Shown: positions 18,116-25,579 of the stretch, in pieces
Layout: every line of letters starts with the position of its first letter
How positions within the stretch are numbered: position 1 is the first letter of the stretch
DNA from: Lawsonibacter asaccharolyticus
Lineage (GTDB): Bacteria > Bacillota > Clostridia > Oscillospirales > Oscillospiraceae
Length of the DNA: 44,214 bases
Assembly (NCBI GenBank): GCA_003112755.1
Contig: BFBT01000006.1
Location: 1 to 44,214 of the forward strand
Direction of reading: 5' to 3'
Notes under the pieces: generated by a model
Seen by the model: the letters and a program-made list of their open reading frames with translations, nothing else
Database searches by the model: none
What the model was told of the DNA's origin: nothing
Position numbers and translations under genes: made by a program

Positions 18116-18649
18116 ATGAAAGCTCAGAAAAACACCAAGATCATGGTCACCTGCGCCCTTCTGGTGGCCCTCCAGGTCATCCTGGCCCGGTTCCTCTCCA
18201 TCAACACCACCTTCGTGGTGGTCAACTTCTCCTTCCTGGCCGTCGCCCTGTCCGGCATCCTTTTCGGCCCCCTGTGGGCTCTGGCCGTGGGCGCGGTAAG
18301 CGACTTGATCGGCGCCACCCTCTTCCCCTTCGGCGCCTTCTTCCCCGGCTTCACTGTCACCGCCGGACTGGTGGGACTGATCTACGGCCTGTTCCTCCAC
18401 CAGAAGGGGGAGGGCTTCCATGGACGCGCTCTCTGGCTGCGGGTGGTGGGCGCCTCCCTGTGCGCCAGCCTGACCCGGCTCGTGCTCAACAGCGTCTGGC
18501 TCTACATCATGTACGGCAAAGGCCTGTTCGGCATGCTTCCCGCCCGCTTCACCGAGACTATCTGCATGGTGGCGGCCCAGATCCTGCTGATCCCGGTGCT
18601 GCTCTCCCTCTCCCGCCAGCTGACCCGCCGGGGCGCTTTCCCCGCCTGA
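18116..18649 (+). CDS. folT: ECF folate transporter S component
   Basis: A 177-residue membrane protein with about six hydrophobic segments, the substrate-binding subunit of an energy-coupling-factor transporter. The motif MVTCALLVALQVILARFLSI near residue 9 resembles the helix that docks on the shared T component, and GAVSDLIGATLFPFGAFFPG near 59 is the folate S-component pattern. The energising EcfA/EcfT subunits are not in the window and are probably shared with other S components. The upstream THF riboswitch makes folate the substrate almost certain. A perfect terminator follows 25 bases after the stop. Confidence 0.93.
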   Translation: MKAQKNTKIMVTCALLVALQVILARFLSINTTFVVVNFSFLAVALSGILFGPLWALAVGAVSDLIGATLFPFGAFFPGFTVTAGLVGLIYGLFLHQKGEGFHGRALWLRVVGASLCASLTRLVLNSVWLYIMYGKGLFGMLPARFTETICMVAAQILLIPVLLSLSRQLTRRGAFPA

Positions 18650-18673
18650 GGGCCTTCCCCTCTCTCCACCGCC

Positions 18674-18718
18674 AAAAGGGACCGGCGCGGAGCCTGTGGC
18701 TCCGCGCCGGTCCCTTTT
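18674..18718. terminator. Terminator after folT
   Basis: A perfect 21-base-pair stem (AAAAGGGACCGGCGCGGAGCC) with a TGT loop and T4 inside the 3' arm. It works on both strands and would also serve the small minus-strand gene at 18729-18869. Confidence 0.88.
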
Positions 18719-18728
18719 ACAGGAGGCA

Positions 18729-18869
18729 TCACCGGTCCTCCGCTGTCAGGGCCGCCCTGCCGTCTCCCTCCCCAGATGTTGCCGCCGGGACGCCCCCCGG
18801 GACAAAGCAGGCGATCAGGCCCAGACACAGCAGCAACGCGGCCACGGTGGTCACCACGCGATAACGCAC
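18729..18869 (-). CDS. Putative small membrane or secreted peptide
   Basis: A 46-codon frame starts at GTG 18869 with a purine-rich ribosome site (GGGGGGA) seven bases upstream. Its product begins VRYRVVTTVAALLLCLGLIA, a basic start followed by a hydrophobic helix with a Cys, and ends in a short polar tail. It could be a signal-anchor peptide; no family is recognised. It lies between the folT terminator and the divergent response-regulator promoter. The frame could also be chance. Confidence 0.3.
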   Translation of the reverse strand: MRYRVVTTVAALLLCLGLIACFVPGGVPAATSGEGDGRAALTAEDR

Positions 18870-18922
18870 GAGTATCCCCCCTGTCCCTTGATGCTCTTCT
18901 GGGGCCAGTATAACAGGAGAAG

Positions 18923-18973
18923 CTGAAATTACTCTGAATTTTTCAGGGCATTTTCAGTTTTTTGTGGTATAGT
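18923..18973 (+). promoter_or_regulatory. Two-component promoter with four symmetric half-sites
   Basis: CTGAAAT (18923), CTGAATT (18934), TTTTCAG (18940) and TTTTCAG (18951) form two pairs, each with an 11-base period, arranged as mirror images around 18940. A TATAGT (18968-18973) follows, 39 bases before the response-regulator ATG, without a clear -35. Such helical-turn spacing is typical of OmpR-family sites, so autoregulation is likely; this is inference. Confidence 0.5.
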
Positions 18974-19011
18974 GAGAAAAAACAGAGCCCAATTTGGAAA
19001 GGAGGCCCACT

Positions 19012-19719
19012 ATGCGTATCCTGATCGTGGAGGACGAGGTCCGGCTGGCGGAGGCCCTGGCCCAGATCATGGCAGAGCAGAAATATCAGGTGGACCAGGT
19101 CCACAACGGTGCCGACGGCCTGGATTATGCGCTCACCGCCCAGTACGATGTCATCGTCCTGGATGTGATGCTGCCCAAGCTGGACGGGCTGGAGGTGGCC
19201 CGCCGCCTCCGCTCCGCCCACGTGTCCACTCCCATCCTCATGCTCACCGCCCGTGACGAGATCTCCGACAAAGTGAAGGGCCTGGACTGTGGGGCGGACG
19301 ACTACATGACCAAGCCCTTTGACACCTCCGAGCTGCTGGCCCGAGTCCGGGCCCTCACCCGCCGCCAGGGGGAGGTGGTGTCCGAGGAGCTGGCCTTCGG
19401 AGACCTGTCCCTCCACCTCTCCTCCCACTGCCTGCGCCGGGGAGACAAGTCGGTGCGGCTGGGCTTCAAGGAGTTCGAGGTGCTGCGTCTGCTTCTCCAG
19501 AACGCCAAGCTGGTCACCCCCAAGGACGACATCATTGCCAAGGTGTGGGGGCTGGACTCGGAGGCGGAGGACAACAATGTGGAGGTGTACATCTCCTTCC
19601 TGCGGAAGAAGCTGTCCTTCCTGGCCTCCCAGGTCTCCATCGGCACCGTGCGGAAGGTGGGCTATTTCCTCACTACCTCGGATGAGCCCGGCAGCTTTGG
19701 CGGAGGGGGCATGCCATGA
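19012..19719 (+). CDS. OmpR-family response regulator
   Basis: A 235-residue response regulator with an N-terminal receiver domain and C-terminal winged helix. The acidic pocket is at Glu7/Asp8 (LIVEDE), the phosphoacceptor at Asp51 (VIVLDVMLP), and Lys101 is in MTKPFD. The DNA-binding domain includes GFKEFEVLRLLLQNA and SEAEDNNVEVYISFLRKKL. The ATG has AAAGGAGG upstream. It overlaps the sensor kinase by ATGA, giving a standard operon. The stimulus is unknown. Confidence 0.93.
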   Translation: MRILIVEDEVRLAEALAQIMAEQKYQVDQVHNGADGLDYALTAQYDVIVLDVMLPKLDGLEVARRLRSAHVSTPILMLTARDEISDKVKGLDCGADDYMTKPFDTSELLARVRALTRRQGEVVSEELAFGDLSLHLSSHCLRRGDKSVRLGFKEFEVLRLLLQNAKLVTPKDDIIAKVWGLDSEAEDNNVEVYISFLRKKLSFLASQVSIGTVRKVGYFLTTSDEPGSFGGGGMP

Positions 19720-21011
19720 TCCGTACCCTGCGGCGCAAATTTATTCTGGTGAACATGCTGCTGGTGTCCCTGGTCCTCCTTATGGTCTTTGGGGTCTTTA
19801 TGGCAAGCAGTGCTCAACGCCTGAAGGACCAGAGCCTGCTGGCCATGCGTGCCGCCCTGATGTGGGGAGAGGAAGGCAGTCCCCTCCGGCCGGAGATCGC
19901 TTTTCCCCTGGATGGGTCCCGCCGCCCCTCCAGCGGCCAGGGCGCTCAGCGCTCCCTGCTCCCGGTGTTCACCGTCACAGTGGAGGACGGTGTGGTCACC
20001 GCTATCAACGACGGAGACCAAGTGGATGTCTCTCCGGAAGTGGCCCAACAGGCCGCCCAGGCCGCTCTGGAGGACGGCCGCCGGGATGGCACCGTCTCCT
20101 CCCTCCGCTATCTCCGGGAGGATGCGGAGGGAGGCGCGGTCCGCTTGGCCTTTGCTGACCGGACCTGGGAGCGGGAAAATCTTCTGGCCCTGCTGCGGAC
20201 GTGCCTGCTGGTGGGGCTGCTGGGGCTGGCCTGTTTCTTCGTCATCTCCCTGCTCCTCTCCACCCTGGCCTTACGCCCCGCCGAGCGGTCCTGGCAGCAG
20301 CAGAAGCAGTTCGTAGCCGACGCCTCCCACGAGTTGAAGACCCCCCTCACTGTCATCCTGGCCAACGCCGGCATCCTCCTGGCCCACTCCGGAGACATGG
20401 CTGATGGACAGCGCAAGTGGGTGGAGTACATCCAGGCAGAGGCCCAGCGGATGAAGTCACTGGTGGAGGACCTGCTCTTCCTGGCCCGCTCTGATGACCG
20501 GCGCTCTCCCCTCCGTCTCCAGACGGTGTCCTTCAGCGACCTGGCCTGGGAGGCCCTGCTCCCCTTTGAGTCGGTGGCCTTTGAGGCCGGCGTGGCCCTG
20601 GACAGCCAGATCACGCCTGATCTGGAGCTCCTGGGCGATCCGGAGCAGCTGCGCCGCCTGGTGGCCATTCTGGTGGACAACGCGGTCAAGTATGCCGGGC
20701 CCCGCGGCTCGGCCTCACTGATCCTCCGCCCCCAGGGAGACGAGGCAGTCCTCTCCGTCCACAACACCGGCGAGCCCATCCCTCCGGAGCATCTGCCCCG
20801 CCTGTTCGAGCGCTTCTACCGCACTGACAGCGACCGGGCCAGGAGCCAGGGGGGCTACGGTCTGGGGCTGTCCATCGCCAAGAGCATCGTAGACGGCCAT
20901 CGGGGCCGGATCTCCGTCTCCAGCTCCGCCATCTCCGGCACCCTCTTCACCGTCAGGCTGCCCCTGCCCGGCCGCGGCCTGGGTCACCTCCGGACCCGCT
21001 CCCTGGGGTGA
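19716..21011 (+). CDS. Sensor histidine kinase
   Basis: A 431-residue membrane kinase. One transmembrane segment lies near residues 9-31, then an extracytoplasmic region of about 125 residues, a second segment near 157-186, and the catalytic core. The H box ADASHELKTPLTVI puts the phosphoacceptor at His205; LVDNAVKYAG is the N box, and GYGLGLSIAKSIVDGHRG the G box. There is no clear HAMP or PAS domain. It should phosphorylate the partner encoded just upstream. The sensor region has no recognisable fold from reading alone. Confidence 0.93.
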   Translation: MIRTLRRKFILVNMLLVSLVLLMVFGVFMASSAQRLKDQSLLAMRAALMWGEEGSPLRPEIAFPLDGSRRPSSGQGAQRSLLPVFTVTVEDGVVTAINDGDQVDVSPEVAQQAAQAALEDGRRDGTVSSLRYLREDAEGGAVRLAFADRTWERENLLALLRTCLLVGLLGLACFFVISLLLSTLALRPAERSWQQQKQFVADASHELKTPLTVILANAGILLAHSGDMADGQRKWVEYIQAEAQRMKSLVEDLLFLARSDDRRSPLRLQTVSFSDLAWEALLPFESVAFEAGVALDSQITPDLELLGDPEQLRRLVAILVDNAVKYAGPRGSASLILRPQGDEAVLSVHNTGEPIPPEHLPRLFERFYRTDSDRARSQGGYGLGLSIAKSIVDGHRGRISVSSSAISGTLFTVRLPLPGRGLGHLRTRSLG

Positions 21012-21054
21012 ATGGCCCGCCGTTTCTGCATGGTGAAAAAAGCGGAGATTTCTC

Positions 21055-21083
21055 TTGACAGCCCCAGGGGAAGATGATAAAAT
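21055..21083 (+). promoter_or_regulatory. Promoter of the Na+-pump leader
   Basis: TTGACA at 21055-21060 and TAAAAT at 21078-21083 with a 17-base spacer, near consensus. The predicted start is about 21090, some 200 bases before gcdB. Confidence 0.75.
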
Positions 21084-21089
21084 CCGTAA

Positions 21090-21181
21090 ATACAAAGGGG
21101 AGTAGTCGGCGCGGTTCCCGCGCGGAAAGGCCAACAAGCATGGATGGAGCTTGTTCCATTCTGGTTTTTCCTGAAATGACC
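21090..21181 (+). ncRNA. Candidate structured leader RNA (riboswitch-like) before gcdB
   Basis: The leader opens with AAAGGGGAGTAGTCGG, then has a stem GCGCGG-TTC-CCGCGC, a stem AACAAGC with loop ATGGATGGA, and a stem CTGGT/ACCAG, followed directly by a terminator. This layout, an aptamer-like body then a terminator before the gene, is what a transcription-controlling riboswitch looks like. GGGGAGTAG resembles the start of the yybP-ykoY (Mn2+) class, but I do not see that class's second conserved loop. Na+ or Li+ classes are possible in view of the gene; I cannot assign one. Confidence 0.5.
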
Positions 21182-21218
21182 AGACCTGCGTTCCAATGGG
21201 AACGCAGGTCTTTTTTTG
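21182..21218 (+). terminator. Rho-independent terminator in the gcdB leader
   Basis: A perfect 13-base-pair stem (AGACCTGCGTTCC, loop AATG) with T7 after it. It lies about 76 bases before the gcdB start and behind the gcdB promoter, so it must be regulated or leaky. Confidence 0.9.
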
Positions 21219-21293
21219 CGGGCTGTCTGCCGGGCGCGGGCCGATTTTTCTCCGAAAGGGTACACATACTATAAAGAAATGGAGGAAGAAAGC

Positions 21294-22439
21294 ATGGAAT
21301 TTCTTTGGGAGGGGCTTCTGTCTATCACATGGCAGCAGCTGCTGATGTACGTCGTGGGCGGCCTTTTGATCTGGCTGGCCATCGAGAAGGGGTTTGAGCC
21401 CGCCCTGCTGCTGCCCATGGGCTTCGGCGCCATCCTGGTCAACCTGCCCCTGTCCGGCGTCATCAATCAGTTCAGCGAGGGCGTGGGTGAGACCCACGGC
21501 ATCATCCAGTGGCTCTTTGAGGTTGGCATCGAGGCCAGCGAGGCCTTCCCCATCCTGCTCTTCATCGGCATCGGCGCTATGATCGACTTCGGTCCCCTGC
21601 TGGCCAACCCCAAGCTGTTCCTGTGCGGCGCCGCCGCCCAGGCCGGTATTTTCCTCACCATCCTCCTGGCTGCGGCCCTGGGCTTTGACCTGAAGGACGC
21701 CGCCTCCATCGGCATCATCGGCGCCGCAGACGGCCCCACCTCTATCCTGGTCTCCCAGATCCTCGACTCCCGCTATGTGGGGGCCATCGCAGTGGCTGCC
21801 TACTCCTATATGGCTCTGGTACCCATCATCCAGCCCTTTGCCATCAAGCTGGTCACCACCAAGAAGGAGCGGGCCATGCGCATGCCCTACCGGGCCCAGG
21901 GCGTATCCAAGCGCCTGCGCATCCTCTTCCCCATCGTGGTCTCCGTCATCGCCGGCCTGGTGGCTCCCTCCTCCGTGGCGCTGGTAGGCTTCCTCATGTT
22001 CGGCAACCTGATCCGGGAGTGCGGCGTGCTCACCTCCCTCTCCCAGACCGCCCAGAATGAGCTGGCCAACCTGATCACCCTGCTGCTGGGCATCACCATC
22101 GCCTTCTCTATGAAAGCGGATCAGTTCGTCCAGAAGGAGACCATCATGATCATGGGTCTGGGCCTGGTGGCCTTTGTGCTGGACTCCATGGTGGGCGTGC
22201 TCTTCGTCAAGGTACTCAACATCTTCACCCCCAAGAACAAGATCAACCCCATGGTGGGTGCGGCCGGCATCTCTGCCTTCCCCATGTCTTCCCGGGTCAT
22301 CGAGAAGCTGGGTCAGGAGGCCGACTCCCAGAACCACCTGCTGATGCACGCGGTGGCGGCTAACGTCTCCGGCCAGATCGCCTCTGTGGTGGCCGGCGGT
22401 GTGGTGCTTCAGTATTTTGCCAACAATCCCATCCTGTGA
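21294..22439 (+). CDS. Na+-translocating decarboxylase, beta subunit
   Basis: A 381-residue membrane protein of the GcdB/OadB/MmdB family, the subunit that couples decarboxylation of a biotin-bound carboxyl group to Na+ export. Typical features are FIGIGAMIDFGPLLANP near residue 90, IGIIGAADGPTSILVSQILD near 139, and the C-terminal FPMSSRVIEKLGQEADSQNH. The start at 21294 is preceded by GGAGGAAG; an ATG 15 bases upstream is also in frame. No alpha (carboxyltransferase) or biotin-carrier gene lies next to it here. Because glutamate would be released by the FtcD pathway in this cell, a glutaconyl-CoA decarboxylase is plausible, but oxaloacetate or methylmalonyl-CoA enzymes have the same subunit. 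Confidence 0.9.
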   Translation: MEFLWEGLLSITWQQLLMYVVGGLLIWLAIEKGFEPALLLPMGFGAILVNLPLSGVINQFSEGVGETHGIIQWLFEVGIEASEAFPILLFIGIGAMIDFGPLLANPKLFLCGAAAQAGIFLTILLAAALGFDLKDAASIGIIGAADGPTSILVSQILDSRYVGAIAVAAYSYMALVPIIQPFAIKLVTTKKERAMRMPYRAQGVSKRLRILFPIVVSVIAGLVAPSSVALVGFLMFGNLIRECGVLTSLSQTAQNELANLITLLLGITIAFSMKADQFVQKETIMIMGLGLVAFVLDSMVGVLFVKVLNIFTPKNKINPMVGAAGISAFPMSSRVIEKLGQEADSQNHLLMHAVAANVSGQIASVVAGGVVLQYFANNPIL

Positions 22440-22465
22440 TGGAGTAAAAAGGAGGACATTCGAAC

Positions 22466-22594
22466 ATGGAAAATATTACGCATGCTTTGGAAATGATGGG
22501 GCAGGGAATGCTGGGCATCTTTGTGGTCCTGGGCGCCATCGCTCTGCTGGTGGCGCTGATGCAGCGCATCGACCACAGGGGAAAGAAAAAATAA
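22466..22594 (+). CDS. Small OadG/gamma-like membrane subunit
   Basis: A 42-residue protein, MENITHALEMMGQGMLGIFV then VLGAIALLVALMQRIDHRGK, with one transmembrane helix and a basic tail. Size and layout fit the gamma (delta in methylmalonyl-CoA) subunits of Na+-pumping decarboxylases, which anchor the complex, although it lacks their usual longer soluble tail. It has an AAGGAGG site and lies 26 bases after the beta subunit. The call rests on context and membrane topology. Confidence 0.6.
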   Translation: MENITHALEMMGQGMLGIFVVLGAIALLVALMQRIDHRGKKK

Positions 22595-22643
22595 CAGCGT
22601 TTCTCTGAGAGGGAGGCGTGGGATATGCTGACCTGTGTCTCTG

Positions 22644-22913
22644 TCACAGCCAGTCCTGCACCACATCCTCCAGCACCGTAGGGCTGACCTGCTGCTCCAC
22701 CAGTGTGGTCATCAGTTCGTCTATGCGCACCGCGCTGGTGGTGATGCCCCGGATCTGCGCGCAGTCTCCGTCCTCTTCCGCGATCTTCACCCCGTACTGT
22801 TCGCAGAAGAAGCTCCCCGCCTCCAGCTCGTCCACCAGCAGAAAATAGTGGAGGCGGCGCAGTTTCCCCGCCTCGTCCGTCAAGAATCTTGACGCGATCT
22901 TAAGTTCCATCAT
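22644..22913 (-). CDS. DUF6514 family protein
   Basis: An 89-residue acidic protein on the opposite strand, beginning MMELKIASRFLTDEAGKLRR and containing FFCEQYGVKIAEEDGD. It matches my recollection of DUF6514, a small Clostridia family of unknown function. It has an AAAGGAG ribosome site about 13 bases upstream. It is convergent with the decarboxylase genes and no terminator is seen between them, so their transcript may run antisense through it to the hairpin at 23005-23066. Confidence 0.65.
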   Translation of the reverse strand: MMELKIASRFLTDEAGKLRRLHYFLLVDELEAGSFFCEQYGVKIAEEDGDCAQIRGITTSAVRIDELMTTLVEQQVSPTVLEDVVQDWL

Positions 22914-23004
22914 ATTGTGCCCATTTCTCCTTTTTTAAAAATCTATCCACATTATATGGTATGTCTGTGTAGAAAAAAAGGGAAACCCACCGCAGATGCG
23001 GTTT

Positions 23005-23066
23005 CTGTGGAAAAAAGATGCCCGACCGGGAGCGTTTTTGCTCCGGCGGGCATCTTTTTTCCACAG
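23005..23066. terminator. Long bidirectional terminator hairpin
   Basis: A perfect 20-base-pair outer stem (CTGTGGAAAAAAGATGCCCG) with a further inner stem (CCGG-AGC around GTTTTT). T6 occurs in the 3' arm in both orientations. It lies between divergent starts (DUF6514 at 22913, the spore gene at 23141). Confidence 0.7.
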
Positions 23067-23140
23067 GGGAACCCGCTCCGCGGTCCCGGCATAGGATGGT
23101 CCAGTAAACGGCGCACCATCACGCCGGAAGGAGGCTCCAT

Positions 23141-23536
23141 ATGGAGGAAGAGTTTGGGACTCTGCAGATCAGAGTCTATACCTCCCGGGCGCAGCTCCCC
23201 ATCGAGGACGCCACTGTTGTGGTGACCCAGATCAGCCCGACCGGGAAATATCACCTGTTGTCTGTCCAGATCACCGACCGTGAGGGCCGGGTCCAGCCCC
23301 TCACCATCCCTGCGCCCCCCCGCTGGGAGAGCACCGGTCCCACCCAGGACATGGTCCCCTTCTCCGTCTGCCAGGTCTGGGCGGAACACCCAGGCTACAC
23401 CGCCCTGCGGGTGGACGGCGTCCAGATCTTCTCCGGCGAAGAGACCGACCAGGACATGGAGCTCATCCCCTTGGCCGAGGGGCAGCACAGTCTTGTTGAC
23501 AGCTCCATCCTGAACACCTCCCCTCAGAATCTGTGA
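23141..23536 (+). CDS. Spore-associated beta-sandwich-like protein
   Basis: A 131-residue acidic protein without signal peptide: EFGTLQIRVYTSRAQLPIED, then ATVVVTQISPTGKYHLLSVQ and HPGYTALRVDGVQIFSGEE. The pattern of a short ingroup of beta strands with a Pro-rich loop resembles carboxypeptidase regulatory-like domains. It is followed after nine bases by the SleC-like gene, a pairing that suggests a sporulation role. The family cannot be named with certainty. The start has GGAGG eight bases upstream. Confidence 0.6.
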   Translation: MEEEFGTLQIRVYTSRAQLPIEDATVVVTQISPTGKYHLLSVQITDREGRVQPLTIPAPPRWESTGPTQDMVPFSVCQVWAEHPGYTALRVDGVQIFSGEETDQDMELIPLAEGQHSLVDSSILNTSPQNL

Positions 23537-23545
23537 GGTGTCCCT

Positions 23546-24793
23546 ATGCCGGTCATCGTCCTTCCTTACATCCCCAGCACCATCACGGTGCATCTGGGCC
23601 TGCCCGACCAGTGGGCAGAAAATGTGACGGTCTCTTTCCCCGACTACGTCAAAAACGTAGCCTCCAGTGAGATCTATCCCACCTGGGAGCTCTCCGCGAT
23701 CCGGGCCAATGTGCTGGCTATCATTTCCTTTGCCCTGAACCGGGTCTATACCGAGTTCTACCCCAGCCGGGGCTACAACTTCCAGATCACCAACACCACC
23801 GCCTATGACCAGAAGTTCATTCGGGGAAGGAGCTTCTTCCAGAGCATCAGCGCAGTGGTGGACGAGATCTTCAACGACTACATCCGCCGTCAGGGCTTTG
23901 TGGAGCCCCTCTCCGCCAAGTTCTGCAACGGGACCACCTCCACCTGTGACGGGCTCTCCCAGTGGGGCAGCCAGGAGATGGCCCAGACGGGCTACAACTC
24001 CATGGAGATCCTCCGCCACTATTACGGGGACGACATCGAGCTGGTGGTCAACGCCCCCATCCAGGACATCACCCAGTCCTATCCCGGCAGCCCCCTGCGG
24101 CTGGGCTCTGTGGGGGAGGAGGTGGCCGTGGTCCAGACCAGCCTGAACCGCATCTCCCAGAACTACCCCGCCATCCCCAAGATCCAGCCCGTCACCGGCA
24201 TCTTCGGGGAAGACACCGAATACTCCGTGCGGCAGTTCCAGCGCATCTTCAACCTGGCGTCAGACGGCGTGGTGGGAAAGGCCACCTGGTATAAGCTGGT
24301 CTACCTCTATGTGGGCGTCACCCGGCTCTCTGAGCTGGTCAGCGAAGGGCAGACCTTCTATAAGGTCCAGTTCCAGTACCCTGGCGTCCTCCGAGAGGGG
24401 GACACCGGCACCGAGGTTCAGGTCCTCCAGTACATGCTGGCCGTACTGGCTGAATTTGATGAGGTCATCCCCCCGCTGACGGTGGACGGCGTATTCGGCC
24501 CCTCCACCGCCAATGCGGTCCAGTCCTTTCAGCGGCAGACTGACCTCCTCCCCGACGGCGTAGTGGGGGAAGCCACCTGGGACGCCCTGTACCGTGAGTT
24601 CGCCAGCCTGGAAGCCGTGCTCCAACAGGATGTGGCTCGCTTCCCCTTTCAGGCCTCCGAGCTCATCCCCTCGCTGGTGGACCTGACCCTGGCGGCGGTC
24701 AGCGGACACAGTGAGACGCCCCGCTTCGGGCAGCATCCCGGCACCGATCTGCGTTTGGGGCAGTCGGATCAACAGGAGGTGTCCTTGTCATGA
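23546..24793 (+). CDS. SleC/SpoIID-like spore cortex-lytic protein with peptidoglycan-binding domains
   Basis: A 415-residue protein. Residues about 30-170 resemble the SpoIID/SleC lytic transglycosylase-type domain: ASSEIYPTWELSAIRANVLA holds the conserved Glu (Glu42), then ALNRVYTEFYPSRGYNFQ and CDGLSQWGSQEMAQTGYNSM. Two peptidoglycan-binding (PGB1) repeats follow, near 183-258 (GSVGEEVAVVQTSLNRIS, GIFGEDTEYSVRQFQ) and 285-350 (GVFGPSTANAVQSFQRQT). SleC-type enzymes degrade spore cortex during germination. There is no signal peptide by eye, as in SleC-related forest-spore proteins whose processing differs. The stop overlaps the next gene by ATGA. Confidence 0.8.
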   Translation: MPVIVLPYIPSTITVHLGLPDQWAENVTVSFPDYVKNVASSEIYPTWELSAIRANVLAIISFALNRVYTEFYPSRGYNFQITNTTAYDQKFIRGRSFFQSISAVVDEIFNDYIRRQGFVEPLSAKFCNGTTSTCDGLSQWGSQEMAQTGYNSMEILRHYYGDDIELVVNAPIQDITQSYPGSPLRLGSVGEEVAVVQTSLNRISQNYPAIPKIQPVTGIFGEDTEYSVRQFQRIFNLASDGVVGKATWYKLVYLYVGVTRLSELVSEGQTFYKVQFQYPGVLREGDTGTEVQVLQYMLAVLAEFDEVIPPLTVDGVFGPSTANAVQSFQRQTDLLPDGVVGEATWDALYREFASLEAVLQQDVARFPFQASELIPSLVDLTLAAVSGHSETPRFGQHPGTDLRLGQSDQQEVSLS

Positions 24794-25371
24794 CCTTACA
24801 GCAGCTGGAACGCGAGATGGTGGCCCAGCCCATACGGAGTCTTCAGTATATGCTGAACCGCCTGTCTCTGCGCTATGACTTTCTGCCCGCTCTGGTCCCG
24901 GACGGTGTGTTCGGGGAGCGTACCCTGGAGGCGGTGATGCTCTTCCAGCGGGAGCTCCACCCCCCTGTCACCGGCGTGGTGGACCGTGAGACCTGGCAGG
25001 CCATTCTGGACGAGTGGCTGGATCTGGAGCGAGAGCTTGCCGATCCCAGACAGATACGTGCTTTCCCTCCCAGTGCTAAAGTTCAGGCCGGTTCCTCCCA
25101 CAACTACCTTCTCCCGGTACAGGCCATGTTTCAGAGCCTCTCCCATGTCCTGGATGGGCTGGAGCCGGAGTCCATCGACGGCATCCACGATGCTGCTTCG
25201 GTCCGGAATACCCAGTGGCTCCAGGAGAAGGCTATGCTGCCCCAGACTGGTGAGCTGGACCGAGAGACCTGGGATATTCTGGCCCGCCTCTATGAGCTCT
25301 TTGTCATCAGCCACATCGATCTGCGCCGCTACCCGGAGAACCGCCTGGCAGGCTCCACCCCATCCACCTGA
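24790..25371 (+). CDS. Peptidoglycan-binding protein (two PGB1-like repeats)
   Basis: A 193-residue protein with one clear peptidoglycan-binding repeat (SLQYMLNRLSLRYDFLPALV, VFGERTLEAVMLFQRELH) near residues 17-70 and a second, weaker one near 105-180 (SIDGIHDAASVRNTQWLQEK). There is no catalytic domain. It overlaps the cortex-lytic gene by four bases and probably acts with it, perhaps as a targeting partner; that role is inference. Confidence 0.75.
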   Translation: MTLQQLEREMVAQPIRSLQYMLNRLSLRYDFLPALVPDGVFGERTLEAVMLFQRELHPPVTGVVDRETWQAILDEWLDLERELADPRQIRAFPPSAKVQAGSSHNYLLPVQAMFQSLSHVLDGLEPESIDGIHDAASVRNTQWLQEKAMLPQTGELDRETWDILARLYELFVISHIDLRRYPENRLAGSTPST

Positions 25372-25459
25372 ATCCCGGCCTCTCCTTGGCCCGGGCGGGC
25401 CGATCCCTCTGCTCGCTCAAAAGTCCCTCTTTTCTCCGGCTCCCAGCGGAAAGCCCTCC

Positions 25460-25491
25460 GTTTGTCCCCGCTCTCGCGGGCGGGGACAAAC
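25460..25491. terminator. Hairpin after the spore gene cluster
   Basis: GTTTGTCCCCG (25460-25470) pairs perfectly with CGGGGACAAAC (25481-25491). There is no T run on the plus strand, so termination is uncertain. Confidence 0.45.
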
Positions 25492-25519
25492 AAAAGATCC
25501 AGGGAGGGCCAAAAAAGTG

Positions 25520-25548
25520 TTGACAGGCAGGCCCTTATATGGTATGAT
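25520..25548 (+). promoter_or_regulatory. tRNA-Leu promoter
   Basis: TTGACA at 25520-25525 and TATGAT at 25543-25548, spacer 17 bases, placed 32 bases before the mature tRNA. Confidence 0.8.
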
Positions 25549-25579
25549 ACCACTTGCGCTGAAGAGCGCAGTCCCCCAT

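Noticed and set aside
21090..21181. Firm assignment of the gcdB leader to the yybP-ykoY Mn2+ riboswitch
   Set aside because: Only the opening GGGGAGTAG agrees; the second conserved loop of that class could not be found by eye.
20715..22349. 544-codon minus-strand frame across the kinase end and gcdB
   Set aside because: It covers two recognised plus-strand genes, a promoter and a terminator, and its product is low complexity.
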